Shown here piece by piece: positions 10,590-21,486 of a stretch of DNA of 64,000 bases. Both the position numbers and the translations under genes were made by a program. The notes below the pieces were generated by a model that worked only from the letters and a program-made list of their open reading frames with translations, searched no databases and had not been told where the DNA came from. Each line of letters opens with the position of its first letter. The stretch's first letter is position 1. The stretch is from Cololabis saira (Eukaryota; Chordata; Actinopteri; Beloniformes; Belonidae), in contig NC_084592.1 of NCBI RefSeq assembly GCF_033807715.1, positions 29,639,419 to 29,703,418 on the forward strand, in the 5' to 3' direction.

Positions 10590-11555
10590 TAGATAATACT
10601 TAGCCATAAATTCAGATGAGACCAGTCTCCGCTTCCCCCCCGCTGCCCTTGCAGCTGGGCACGCCTTTGGCTGTGTGGTTCCCGCTTTCATCGGGCGGAT
10701 GACGGTGGCCACATCTCTCCGGGCAGGCTGGCCTCTCGACGGGTGGGGGTTGTGGGCATGGAGGGTGTGGAGATCCTGGCCACATGATCGGCCTATGTTG
10801 GGGGGCTGGTGCTTAGCTGGGTCCTGGTCTATCACCGTGGGTTCCTTGGCTGCCTCCTCCTGTGGTCATGGGGGCCCCGCCCGGGGCTTCCCTCTGTCTT
10901 GCAGGCGGGGGGTTTCCTCCCGCCCTCTTCTGGTCCTCTGTGGGGCTGTGGGTGGCCTGGGTTCGGGTTTCTTCCTCGTCCTTGTCTGGTCTCTCGGGTG
11001 GCGGTTACACAGACATACGCACCTGCTCACTCACCTACATACTCACTCCACAGGTTTGGGGGACAGTCAATCGCAGTAGCCTAGTCTTGATTCAGTGTCA
11101 GGGACCTGAAATGGTTGCTGTTTGTACCTCAGCCTGTTCTCGTGTCTCGTGTCGTTTGTTCTCTCTCTTGCAGATTTCAAAGGCTTGTGTGCCTGTTGTG
11201 TTTCCCTGTGTTTCTCTCATTTCAGACTAGCAGCGGATGTTGGTAAAAAGAGAGTTTAGCCTCAATGAAGCTCAGGATGAGTGATTAAATTTGAGTGAAT
11301 ATTCATCGCAATCTATTGGTTTCCTTAACAAGGCTGCTTACACTTCATTAATTGGAGTGAACTGGAATTAGTTGGATTTAAATCAATTATAATAAATTGG
11401 ATCTAATAGGAAACTTTAATGAAGTACAATTTGAGTTAGACTGTAATAAACCGAGTTTGTGTTGAAAGGCCTTTGTTTGCATACGCCTTCTCCGTGAAGT
11501 GCCCTGAGGTGACTTTGGTTGTAAATTCATGGAATGAAAAATTGAATTTTTTGTA
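10590..11555 (+). repeat. LINE-tail-like dispersed repeat
   Basis: A GC-rich block (about 10620-10990, with many GGG runs) passes into an AT-rich stretch that ends with GTGAAGTGCCCTGAGGTGAC at 11494-11513 and AATTGAATT. This end resembles the 3' end common in fish L2-type elements. Frames found here on both strands look like composition artefacts. Confidence 0.4.
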
Positions 11556-11559
11556 TTGA

Positions 11560-12370
11560 TCAGAGAGAGTTGTCTAAAGAACATTGTTCGGTCTTGTATC
11601 TGCATATTGCAGAAGCTTTTTGTGTGGTAGCAACATTCATAAAGCCCTGGATATAACAAAAATGTATTTCCTGTATGTTTGTGTCTTGTAAGTAGGTATA
11701 TTGGATACTACGCATTTGATTTCTAAGAAGTCTAGCTGTATAGTGAAAAGTCTGTCCTGCTGGTGATTTGTTTTAGTTAATGAGCCACTATTCTTCTCAA
11801 TATGGATTAAGTAAACATCCTGGAAGATTTGGACATGGGTTTTTTTAAGGTTTGATCCTACCATAAGCCCCCCCCCATTAAAAAGTTAATATAAATACAG
11901 TATTTACAAAAAAACATGCCCTGTTAAGTTATAAATGGTTGGAAGTAGTGAAATGCAAGTATCAGCTACATTGAAGTGTGTTTTTTAAGTTTTAATACTT
12001 TCATACATATGGATATTTTTTTTTACCTTTTACTCACTTTTTTACTCAAATATTGGTACTTTAAACATGTTACATTTTTGAAAGTGACTTGTTTATATGT
12101 GAATTTTCTTAACTTTTTTTGTCCATGGTTTAGTGCATTTCCAACATCAATGTTAATATAAATCAATTTTAATTTTTTCATAGATGGGACTGTAACTCTT
12201 AGAAATTATAATTTGTTGAGGTATTACTGCACATAGCAAATGGAACAAGATAGGTTAATGTAACAAAATTAAACAGATAAGAAGGAGACTAATAAATATC
12301 CAGCAGAAACATGCAATAAAAGTGAATCTGAGAAAACAGCATAGACGATCAGATTCATCAGTCCCTGTGC
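11560..12370. other. AT-rich stretch, nothing recognised
   Basis: Long T and A runs, no coding frame and no terminal repeats that I can support. Confidence 0.5.
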
Positions 12371-12474
12371 TTGAGTTTGCTGGCTGCAAGAATTCCTAGC
12401 AAATGGGATGAGTGTTATGGTTGTTGGTTTAGTTCTTTTGATTCACTTATGTTTACTTTAAGGTACATCAAAGA

Positions 12475-12885
12475 CTGCTTAGTCCCATACGAGCCAAGGT
12501 GTAGCCTGAGATCCTCCGGCGGGTCCCTATTAAAGATTCCAAGATCTCGACTAAAAACTAAGGGCGACCGGGCCTTTGCTATCAGGGCCCCGTCGCTCTG
12601 GAATGACCTGCCGGAGGAGATCAGGCGAGCCACATCTCTGTCCATTTTTAAATCTCTTTTAAAAACACACTTTTTTAAATGTGCTTTTACTTAACATCTA
12701 ATAATGTACTCTATAATATCCAATGTTATTATTTTTTAATGTTTTATTGTATTTCTATGCTCTTATGTTTTTATATTTTTGTCATTTTATTGGATTCTGC
12801 CTTTTAATTCTGCTTTGTAAAAGCACCTTGTGACTGTGTTTGGAAAGGTGCTATACAAATAAAGCTTATTATTATTATTATTATT
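12475..12885 (+). mobile_element. CR1/L2-type LINE 3' end
   Basis: The ORF end reads RSRLKTKGDRAFAIRAPSLW then NDLPEEIRRA and FKSLLKTHFF, the conserved C-terminus of L2-type ORF2, with stop near 12692. The 3' UTR ends in GCTATACAAATAAAGCTTATT and (ATT)n to 12885, the usual microsatellite-type end of such elements. The copy is 5' truncated. Confidence 0.85.
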
Positions 12886-12967
12886 TTGTAAAACTTGCAT
12901 CCCTGTGTCTTAAATCATTTCATTTTTGTCGCAACTTGGAGATCTTGGGCCCACATACGGGAGACTG

Positions 12968-13222
12968 AGGCGGTAACAGTTCCAGAACACAAGTGATTTA
13001 TTTAACAAAAGCACTGCTGAGCAGGATCCAAAACAACAGTAAGAGCCCAAACTTGACAAAACCAGAACTAACCAAGAAACATGGCGTAGAAAACACTACA
13101 GAGCAGCAGGGAGGAATGGAAAGACATGACAAGATATACAAGTATGACTTGACGAGACACAGGTGCAAGCAATCAGAGCAGATGAGAACAAGGGAAGTCA
13201 AAACAGAAGACACAAGCTTTCA
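12968..13222 (-). repeat. LTR-like repeat with poly(A) signal, copy 1
   Basis: On the minus strand it contains TGCACCTGTGTCTCGTCAAG, a TATATCT stretch, and AATAAATCAC near the end. The plus-strand segment 20905-21178 has the same order of blocks at lower identity. The layout resembles a short LTR. It abuts the stop codon of the L1 ORF2 at 13226. Confidence 0.5.
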
Positions 13223-13225
13223 AAA

Positions 13226-15000
13226 TTAAACAGGAACAGATAAACCCAAAAACCGCAACAATATTACCTTTTGGCACATCATTGTATTCCATTTTGGTTT
13301 ATTTTCTGTCTGTTTATCCCATCTTGATTTCTTGCTCTGTTGCTTCCTCCATACCAGTCCTATTCTCTGTATCTCTTTGCTTCTTGTTTTCAGATTACGT
13401 TTTTTTTTTTTTTCTTCTTCCATTTCATAAATATTTTGAACGATGGCTGTCCACTCTCCTTTGGTAGGCGGGTTTTTATCCAGCCATTTTTTAGTTATTG
13501 CTTTTTTCCCTGCTATCAGCAGTATCTTGAGAAGATACTTGTCTGGTGTGGTAAAGTCTTCTGGTATGTTACTCAAGTAGATGATTGTGAATTCGTGTTC
13601 GATCTCAAAGCACATTATTAGTTTAATTTCCGCTACAATGTCCAGCCAGAATTTTTGTATTTTTGGACATTCCCAAAATATATGGAAGTGGTCAGCCATC
13701 GTTCTATTACATTTCCTCCAGCAGTTCCCTGACTCTGGTGTCCCATTTTGTAGGCTTGTTATCTTTGGTGTAATAAAGAATCTAATCACGTTTTTCCATG
13801 CGAATTCTCTCCATGTACCGGAACTGGTAGTTGTGGACAACACAGAGCAGACATTGAACCAGTCCTCCTCCGTTATGGATATATTTGCCTCCTTTTCCCA
13901 CCTATTTTTGACATAAAATGTAGAATGGTCTCTGGCAGACTGTAGGACCGAATACAGTTGTGATACTAGTTTTTTTGTAGATCTACCTGTATAGGCCTCA
14001 GTGACTACATTGATGAGATCTGTGTCAGGGTTTTCCATTTGTATGTTTTTATCATAGTGGTGCCTTAGTTGTAAATATCTATAAAAATCCTGTTTCTCTA
14101 AACCATATTTGTCTATGAGGTATTGGAAGCTCTCCAGGCGCGTGCTGGACGAGATCCGACAATATGTTGTGATACCATACCAAGTCCATTGTTTGAATCT
14201 AGCATCCATTTTGGCGGGTGCAAAGTCTGTGTCGTACGCTAGCCATCTCAACCTCCGTATTACGCGTTCCAGTTTTTGTTCCTTGCATTCCTTAAACCAG
14301 ATATTCAGTGGGACCTTCGTCCAATTACTTAATTGTCCTGCGTGTGTTCTCATGAGGGTTCTATCTCCCACCAGTGCCTGGAGGGGGACATCCAATTGAT
14401 TTATTTCTATTTCTTTCCATCTAGCCTCATATTCGGGGTTACACCAGCATATTAAGTATCGTATTTGTGCTGCTTTATAATAGTCTTCTAAACATGGGAG
14501 TGACATGCCACCCTCATCTTTAGGTAGTTGTAGTGTTTTGAAGCGCACTCTGGGCTTCTTACCCTTCCAAATGAACCTAGATAATGCTCTGTTCCAATTG
14601 TCAAATTGTTTCTTTGGTATTTCTAGTGGTAAAGACTGAAAAAAGAAGAGTAACCTTGGCAGGATGTTCATTTTTACGGTTTCTATCCTATTGTGCAAAC
14701 CAAACATTAATGGGGTCCATCTCTCCAGATCTAATTGTATTTCTTTTGTAATTACGTCATAGTTTTCCTTATATATATTATTCAGGTCTTTAGGTATGTT
14801 AATACCCAGGTATTTAATTGTCTTTGCATTCCATTTAAATTTGTATCTATTTCTTATATTATCAGGGGGTGAGTAATTGAATGAGAGCACTTGTGTTTTA
14901 TCTATGTTTAATTTGTATCCGGCATATGAACCGTATCTATCCAGAAGAGACATTAGTCTTGGGAGACTGGTCTCTGGGTTGGAAAGTGTCATCAGAACAA
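13226..15000 (-). pseudogene. L1 ORF2, C-terminal half from the RT palm onward
   Basis: An uninterrupted frame of about 590 codons ends in TAA at 13226. It begins VLMTLSNPETSLPRL, the residues that follow the catalytic YADD box, but the two aspartates are not encoded upstream. It continues through YKLNIDKTQVLSF, IKYLGINI, KMNILPRLLFFFQSLP and LSRFIWKGKKPRV (thumb), and then the cysteine/histidine region CWRKCNRTMADHFHIFWECP and a basic tail. Start at 14992 is the first ATG and not a true start. Without endonuclease and catalytic palm this protein could not retrotranspose itself. ORF1 of the same copy lies upstream. Confidence 0.85.
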
Positions 15001-15705
15001 GAAAAAGAAAAAGGGTAGAAAATGAAAGTAAGGTGGAGATGGTTCGCCAGTAAACTAGTTCCGACTTTGTGAATTAAGTCTATTTGTAAGTAGGATAATC
15101 TTATATTAGTTGAGTGGTGGTCCTAAAGTAGGGCAGGCAATGCTTCAGTATGGTCAAAGAGGCAGTTTGATACGAAAGTGAAAATCAAAAAAAAAAAAAT
15201 TAAATAAATAAATAAAATTAAATTAAGATAACTGACAGCAGTTAGCATTATTTTAGTCGTCCCCCAGTGTTTGGTATAATTCTCTCCCATCAATCATTTG
15301 CTTGTTATCCTTGTACCGTCAAAAAGATGAAAAAGAAAATAAATAAAAACATACATATATAAACGCATATACATCCTTACATGCAAGCTGGGGAAGACCC
15401 CCCCACACCAAGGGGAGAGGACCGCGCACCCCGCACCCGCCCACGACAGGGCCACGCCCGCCCCAAAGCCCCACCGCACGACGCGCCCCGCCGCACGGCC
15501 CCGCCGGGCACCCAGCAAACTAAGTCCGCTAAGCATCCAGCGAGGCCACACAGCGCACCGCGCCGCGCAGCAGAACCACGACGCAAACACACCCCTGCCC
15601 CGAGCACACACAGGGCGCGCGCCCCCCCCCCCCACCCCAAGCAGGGAGCCCCCAGCCCGCATCCCATGCTGCACATACACGCGGGCGCACACACGCCCGC
15701 ACGCG

Positions 15706-15746
<41 letters not shown>

Positions 15747-16287
15747 TGTCACACTCACAGGTCCCTGAATAATTATCTGCCTCTCTGAATGAAATGATAA
15801 AAGAAAAACCCTGAAATTAGCCTACATCCACCCTAAGTATGTTTTCCTATGCTAAGCCAAGTTACAATTTCAGAAATGTGACACATCTTTTAGCATAATA
15901 AAAATAAAAAATAAAATAAAAGTGCCCGCTAGATTAGGAGGGAATCTCTGAGTCCTTTAGGCTCCTCATAATCAAGTGTCCATTCGAGCCCAATGCTATA
16001 TTTATTCTGTCGACGTGTTGGTGAAATCAGATTACCCAAATTTAAAACAAAAAACACAAACTGCACGAGCTGCCGTAAGAGTAAGGGGCGATGCGCGCGT
16101 GCGCACGCGGACGCGCCCGCGAGCGCGCGCGCCCACCACCACCACAACCGTTCATCTTTGTCCGTGACATGTGTGCGCGCAAACCGGCAGCTCTCTTCCT
16201 CCTTCGAGGGGCATAATAAGGTCAGCTAACATTATGATGTGTCATTCTGTGAATGTGTACACTTATCTACATGTCCGTGATCGTCGT
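15001..16287 (-). other. L1 inter-ORF spacer with GC-rich and CA-rich blocks
   Basis: No endonuclease frame is present. It holds a GC-rich block (15370-15660), a (CA)n run near 15712-15742, an alternating CG/CA stretch (16090-16130) and AT-rich DNA. Long frames on both strands within the GC block are composition artefacts. Confidence 0.5.
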
Positions 16288-17331
16288 TTAATCTTCTTCT
16301 TCATCGGGGAGTCTTCTGAATTGTCGCAGCCTGTCTTTGTATTGAGATCCCCGGTGCGCCTCCGTGGTTCTTCCTTGTCGCGGCTGCGAGTCCATTACGC
16401 CCGGCTCGCGGTCCTCTCCACGGTCGCGTCGCCTCGCCACCGTCTCCCACGTAGAAAGCAGTTGGATCTCTTCTTGTAGCGGTTCTGTAGGGGGTTTAAC
16501 CACGGTAATCTGGAAGCCTCGTCTCGCCATGTCCCTCGTCGCTTCTGTCGCGTTCTGGTACACTTTAACGCCTTCGTCGTAGAAGACGCGCATTCGGAAT
16601 GGGTAGGGCGTGTGGAACTTTATTTTCTTGGATTTTAGAACCTTCCGTGCCTCGGTGTATTCGGCGCGTCTCTTCACCACCTCTGGGGGGTAGTCATGGT
16701 CGACATAAAAGCGCACGTTGTCACACCACAGTTCTTTCTTCTGCCACGCTTTTTGTAGTATATCCTCTTTGACTCGGTAACACCCGAACTTGGCCACAAT
16801 AGATCTGGGTCTGGTCACATCAGTAGGTTTTCGTCCCAGCGCTCGGTGGGCGCGCTGTATGTCGAGGGCCGTGTCCTCGGGGAGACCGAGTGTGGTTTTC
16901 AGCAGTTTATCCAGGAATGCAATCATGTCGGTGCCCTCTGCGTCTTCCCTTATCGAGTAGAAACGCAGGTTCTCTCTGCGCGAACGCGCGTTCTGGTCTA
17001 TCATGGCCGTTTCCATTTCTGTTTGGCGTTTGGTCAGCTGTTTGATAATCTTTAGCGACGCATGAAGCAGGGTCTCAGTCTCTTCAATTCTCCCTTCTGC
17101 CAGGCCCAGTCTGTCGTCTGTGTTCTTCTTATGTTGTTTTATTTCGGAGAATTGCTGCTGGTTTTCCCTTCGGATCTCCTTCAGCTCAAGTAGAATGCTC
17201 CTCACGCCGGCCTCGGCCACGCCGCCGCCGGCGTCATGCTGCTCTTCTCCCGGGGAGTTGTTCCGTCTCGATTCACGGTCCATTTCTGTATCATTCATAG
17301 TTCTCCTACTGCCCTTACCGGCCCCTTTCAT
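16288..17331 (-). CDS. L1 ORF1p, intact frame
   Basis: The 347-codon frame opens with ATG at 17331 and ends in TAA at 16288. Residues 1-40 are basic and polar, about 44-110 form a coiled coil (LLELKEIRRENQQQFSEIKQ onward), about 115-215 match the L1 ORF1p RRM (SRRENLRFYSIRE, FLDKLLKTTLGLPEDTALDI, IQRAHR), and about 216-280 match the C-terminal domain (YTEARKVLKSKKIKFHTPYP, FRMRVFYDEG). Length agrees with vertebrate ORF1p. The tail is charged. ORF1p trimerises and coats L1 RNA. A second ATG lies 12 codons in. No stops or shifts, so the protein could in principle be made, while the linked ORF2 is truncated. Confidence 0.85.
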   Translation of the reverse strand: MKGAGKGSRRTMNDTEMDRESRRNNSPGEEQHDAGGGVAEAGVRSILLELKEIRRENQQQFSEIKQHKKNTDDRLGLAEGRIEETETLLHASLKIIKQLTKRQTEMETAMIDQNARSRRENLRFYSIREDAEGTDMIAFLDKLLKTTLGLPEDTALDIQRAHRALGRKPTDVTRPRSIVAKFGCYRVKEDILQKAWQKKELWCDNVRFYVDHDYPPEVVKRRAEYTEARKVLKSKKIKFHTPYPFRMRVFYDEGVKVYQNATEATRDMARRGFQITVVKPPTEPLQEEIQLLSTWETVARRRDRGEDREPGVMDSQPRQGRTTEAHRGSQYKDRLRQFRRLPDEEED

Positions 17332-17779
17332 CCTTTAGTGTATATTCTGCAAGTATTGTTTCAAAAAGTTATTTTCGGGGCCTATTTATGCAAAACCGTC
17401 GGAGAGCTTGTTTTTTAGGCTTCCATCCCTTCGCTAGCGGAAACGGAAGTCGAATGGATACAGTTCTGCCGGTGTTCTTGGCAACATTGTTCTGTTGCAT
17501 CACAGTTTCGGTCAAACATTATCTGGAGAGAAAATGGCCTCAAATTTGAGGAATCCAAAGGGAGTCCAGTGTGAAAAAAGCAAGTGTGCAATTCTGGAGA
17601 ACTGTGATTTCTGATCTCTCAGACACTGTATTAAGAATGATTAAATATTAAGATAAACCCACCTAGGTGAGAGATTACTGTGGAAAATATTTGTCAAGAG
17701 CTACAACAGGGTTCAGAGGCATCTTGGATAGTATGTTTACACAGTTGAAATGTTTCATATTTGTTTTTTGGAAAAAATA

Positions 17780-18115
17780 GATGCCCTTTGCTCCGGGTTA
17801 AAGACAAAAAGTTCCATCCAAGCTGTTTAAAAGTCTGACTGACACTGATACAACCCTGTACCTCTGATGGGGTTCTATCAGTGTCTTTGGGAAAAGGTCA
17901 TTTACTCTTCCGAATGGCAGAGTGCAACCTTCAGAATGTTATCTCTTCCAGCAATATCCATGAACTTTTCAGCAAGACAATGCACAAGCACATTCTGCAC
18001 TCATTACAAAGGGATAGCTGAGGAAGAAAAGGGGGCGGTTACTAGAGTGCTCTGTTTGCTGTCCTGACCTTTCCCCAAAAGTTTGTCAAGTCCTACGCAA
18101 ACAATAAAGCTGTAG
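17780..18115 (+). pseudogene. Tc1/mariner DDE transposase fragment
   Basis: The segment 17958-18080 reads FSARQ or FQQDNAQAHSALIT depending on the frame, then LRKKRGRLLECSVCCPDLSP. This matches the second and third catalytic blocks (QDNA and PDLSP) of a DDE transposase. Frame changes and an in-frame stop show decay. Terminal repeats were not found. Confidence 0.65.
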
Positions 18116-18604
18116 TTAGTTCTTCACAAACTGTTTCTGCATTTTTCTTTGGTTTTGTTAAATCAATAATAACAAGGGTCAGATGATATTATTTTTTTAA
18201 TATTATACATTTGAGCTGAAATAGTGTGTACTTTTTTTTTTAGGCTCCATAAATCTCAATCTATCTTACATTGCTGAAGTAATTACCTCTCATAAAGATG
18301 CATAAGTGGACATGCATTTCAGACACATTTTATATTTTATTTCTGCTTGCAGTAGATACTACCATTTTCTCTGTGTTAGTTTAAAACCTCAGTCCAACAC
18401 AATCTCAGATTTCACACTAATTCACTGATTTTTAAAAGTCACCCTCAGAATGACTTGATGGTTTCACTTGACCTTCTTTTTTTCAGCAGGGAAGATATGC
18501 GGTTTAATTAGCCATGCATAGACTGTGATAGGGATATATTACATCACATAAATGATGTACTTACCCCAGTGGCCTTGTCTGAGGTGACTTCTCATTTTGC
18601 GCAG

Positions 18605-18790
18605 TGCTCATGCTAAAGAACACTTGTGGCTGCAGAGACGGATGGAGCCTAAACCACAGAAAAGGATCCAGTTTTCAACCACTTTACCCACAGAAGTCCT
18701 GAAGACTGTTGAAGTAAAACTTTGGAAAAACAGAAAGCAAAATTGTTTTAATCCAATATACAGTATGGCTCCCCATAGTCTTCTCTTCGT
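18605..18790 (+). other. Candidate internal exon, gene unidentified
   Basis: A 186-base open segment is bounded by a possible acceptor (TTTTGCGCAG ending 18604) and a strong donor (CGT then GTAAGTATTT from 18791). Length is divisible by three and the phase is the same at both ends. The translation, beginning AHAKEHLWLQRRMEPKPQKR and containing TLPTEVLKTVEVKLWK, has balanced composition and is not repeat-like. The upstream polypyrimidine tract is short. I do not recognise the protein. It could be an isolated host exon or chance. Confidence 0.35.
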
Positions 18791-18956
18791 GTAAGTATTT
18801 TGGAAAATAATGAAACATTAACCTTTTATTTCTATTAATTATGTTATATTTTTTTTAAAAGTGACCTTGATATGAAAGTATGTAATTTAAGAACATACGT
18901 CGGATATTAGGCTGGGCATAAAGGGTTAAAATAAATCAGAGATATCTTCCAAAACA

Positions 18957-20255
18957 TTCCAAATCATTCAAAAGTTATAGCAGAAAATGGGGACAACCAA
19001 TCAGAAGAAGGGGCGGGGCTAATTCAGGCCAATGAAGGTCAAGGACTCAATACCGAGTCTGATGACACCACCCACGACTCCATGTCAAACCATTCAAAAG
19101 TTATAACAGAAAATAGGGACAACCAATCAGAAGAATGGGCGGGGCTAATTTTCACCAATTATGTTCAAGGACTCAATAACGAGTCCGATGACACCACCCA
19201 CGAGTCTTTATGTCAAACCATTGAAAAGTTATGGCAAAGAAAAGTTTTCTAGGGGGCGCTGTTGAGCCATTTTGCCACGCCCATTAATGCAATCCATGAA
19301 ATATCAAATTTATCGCCAGGCCTGGCTTGCGTGCAAAATTTGGTGACTTTTGAGGAACTATCAAATATGGGACAATCAGATGAAGGGGGGGCACGCTTTT
19401 TGGCGTCTAGTGTCGCCACGGTAACGCTTTTGAAAGACAAAAGTAATGCGCGTAGTTGCAGGATGGAGACGAACATTTTGATGTATAACACACTTGGGTC
19501 CACGTTACGGTTCGGGCTGTATTAACTGCCGAAGGAATGGCATAAATTGCGCCAAAATGACGCGATTAATTCAAAGTGTTCAAAATGGCTGACCTCCTGT
19601 TGGGTTTCGGCCATGGCGCCAAGAGACTTTTCTTTAAGTTGCGACATGATACAGGTATGTAGTGATTTTCGTGCATGTACGTCAAACCGTATTGTGGGGC
19701 TTGAGGCACAAAGTTTTTTCTTTCTGGACCAATCAGATGAAGGGTGGGTGCGCTTTTTGGCGTCTAGCGTCGCCACGGTAATGCCTTTGATTGAGAAAAG
19801 TAATGCGCATTCACATTTTGATGTATAACACACCTGGGTGCACGTTACGGTTCGGGCCGTATTAACTGCCGAAGGAATGGCATAAATTGCGCCAAAATTA
19901 CACGATTAATTCAAAATGGCCGACTTCCTGTTCGGTTTTGGCCATGGCACCAAGAGACTTTTCTTTAAGTTGCGACATGATACAGGTGTGTACCGATTTT
20001 CCTGCATGTTCGTCAAACCGTATTGTGGGGCTTGAGGCACAAAGTTTTCTAGGGGGCGCTGTTGAGCCATTTTGCCACGCCCATTAATGCAAACTACTAA
20101 ATATAAAAAATTTTCGCCAGGCTTGGCTTGCGTGCAAAATCTGGTGACTTTTGGGGGGCAAAAAGGCCCTCCTTTCGTCAGAAGAATGAATAATAAAGAA
20201 AAAAAAAATTCCTACAGATATAATAGGGCCTTCGCACTGTCAGTGCTCGGGCCCT
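18957..20255 (-). repeat. Long modular dispersed repeat, copy B (inverted)
   Basis: This is copy A's family on the minus strand. The end at 20220-20255 reads back as GGGCCCGAGCACTGACAGTG, equivalent to the start of copy A. The other end is truncated within the 138-bp array (two units, 18957-19235). The central block is duplicated in tandem (19375-19729 and 19730-20055). No conserved ORF. Confidence 0.75.
19375..20055 (-). repeat. Internal tandem duplication, about 355-bp period
   Basis: AATCAGATGAAGGG recurs at 19375 and 19730, and the following blocks (GGCGTCTAGYGTCGCCACGG, TTTTGATGTATAACACAC, CGAAGGAATGGCATAAATTG, TTGCGACATGATACAGGT) repeat in the same order. The two units differ at many scattered bases and by an indel, so the duplication is not recent. 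Confidence 0.9.
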
Positions 20256-20259
20256 AATA

Positions 20260-20352
20260 ATCTATACCGGGTTGCTCACTTACAGTATCTGTTCTCTCTG
20301 AAATCTGTCTCATCCAGTGTCCAGCAGTAATGCCTTACTGGTGGAAGGTTAT
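20260..20352 (+). repeat. 93-bp segment duplicated at 37684-37776
   Basis: The 93 bases starting ATCTATACCGGGTTGCTCAC are identical to 37684-37776 as far as I can read them. The left neighbour here is the end of modular repeat copy B and the right neighbour is a (TA)n tract, both different from the other locus. Confidence 0.9.
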
Positions 20353-20364
20353 CATATATATACA

Positions 20365-20407
<43 letters not shown>

Positions 20408-20412
20408 CACAC
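20353..20412. repeat. (TA)n microsatellite
   Basis: TA repeats with a short interruption and a CA end. Confidence 0.95.
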
Positions 20413-20739
20413 ACATTTATCTTCCTAAATTATTTATTTCAGCCAGCGGTAATTCTCCACAGAGCTGCAGGTCAGTTTCTCCCCAGGACGACGGCGCAGG
20501 TTGACCCGGCGATCATGTCTGTACTCCGGCCGTGAGCTGCTGCTGCCGGCGGCTCTTCTCATCCCCGAAAACATCGGAGCAAATTTCTTAACAGGCGTTA
20601 TTTGGATAACCTGAGCCCAGGTTGGAGATCCTAATGGTTACTTTCACGCCTGAAAAAATATTAAAACTTAATAAAGTGGCGTATTAACAGCGCTACAGCG
20701 GAAATTAAAACAGCTTTTAGCTTGCTTTTAGCTCTCGGC

Positions 20740-20900
20740 CTCCGCTTGTCGTTTTGGTGCGAAATGCATTCTGGGATACTTGGCTGCATACTGCTGTGTG
20801 AACGGTCTGCTGGAGCGGCGTACTGAATCGTTCATTTAGTAGGCAGTATACAGTACATACTCATGCAGTATGTTGCATGTAGAACGTTAGTATGCGATTT
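20740..20900 (+). repeat. DNA-transposon-like terminal segment
   Basis: The piece GCATTCTGGGATACTTGGCT and the final AGTATGCGATTTCGG resemble one end of a common fish MITE. No matching inverted end was found in the window, so the call is tentative. Confidence 0.3.
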
Positions 20901-20904
20901 CGGA

Positions 20905-21178
20905 AACGGCATGTGTTTCAGTTCTGTCTTGAGTTCCCTGGTTCCCATCTGCCCTGAATGTCTGCACCTGTGTCTCGTCAACCCTTCTGTGTATATCTGG
21001 TCTTGTTTTTCCCTTGCTCCCTGCTGGTCCGTACTGTTTCTACCTTCCTTGTGTCCTGTCAGGTTTTTTGATGTTCTCTAGTGGTAAGCTCGTGTTTTTG
21101 TCGTTCCTGCTCAATGGCAATTTTGGTTTTGTTTGATTAATAAATCACCATTTTTGGAACTCCTGCCTCCTGACAGAT
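20905..21178 (+). repeat. LTR-like repeat with poly(A) signal, copy 2
   Basis: This is the plus-strand relative of 12968-13222. It keeps TGCACCTGTGTCTCGTCAAC, GTATATCTGGTC, CTCCCTGCTG and AATAAATCACC in the same order, ending near CTCCTGCCTCCTGACAG. Confidence 0.5.
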
Positions 21179-21409
21179 GTTTTTTTTTTGTGTGTGTGTG
21201 TGTTTTACAGCACTGGTGGCCTTTATCAAGCAGTGGATATCTACTATAGAGAACCATATACTGGGAGTTGAACCTGGGGCTACAGTCTCCTAAATCTAAA
21301 AGGAACAGAAAGAGCAATCAAGTCCAATATACTGTATCTACAGTAGACAATATTCGTTATCATTTTGTCTCTCACAATTGAGATATACCTGTGATGAAAG
21401 TTACAGGCC

Positions 21410-21452
21410 TCTTATCTTTTTAAGTGGGAGAACTTGCACAACTGGTATCTGA
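21410..21452 (-). mobile_element. Tc1-like terminal repeat fragment
   Basis: TTTTTAAGTGGGAGAACTTG followed by CACAACTGGT is the reverse complement of part of the terminal repeat at 7507-7570. Nothing else of the element is left. Confidence 0.7.
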
Positions 21453-21486
21453 TAACTATACACTGTATAGACACTGTGTAAATATT

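Larger units (their letters stand above)
13226..17440 (-). mobile_element. L1-type LINE with intact ORF1 and endonuclease/RT deletion
   Basis: The minus-strand order is 5' leader, ORF1 (17331-16288), inter-ORF spacer, ORF2 C-terminal half (15000-13226). ORF2 starts abruptly in the middle of the reverse transcriptase palm, so endonuclease and fingers are absent. Both remaining frames are free of stops, which argues for a young copy. The 5' limit near 17440 is approximate. At the 3' side the element stops at its ORF2 stop codon and runs directly into an LTR-like repeat, so its 3' UTR is also missing. Confidence 0.75.

Noticed and set aside
15294..15788. Long plus and minus frames in the GC/CA-rich L1 spacer
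   Set aside because: Open frames occur on both strands simultaneously, with low-complexity translation, as expected from a GC-rich stretch lacking A/T stops.
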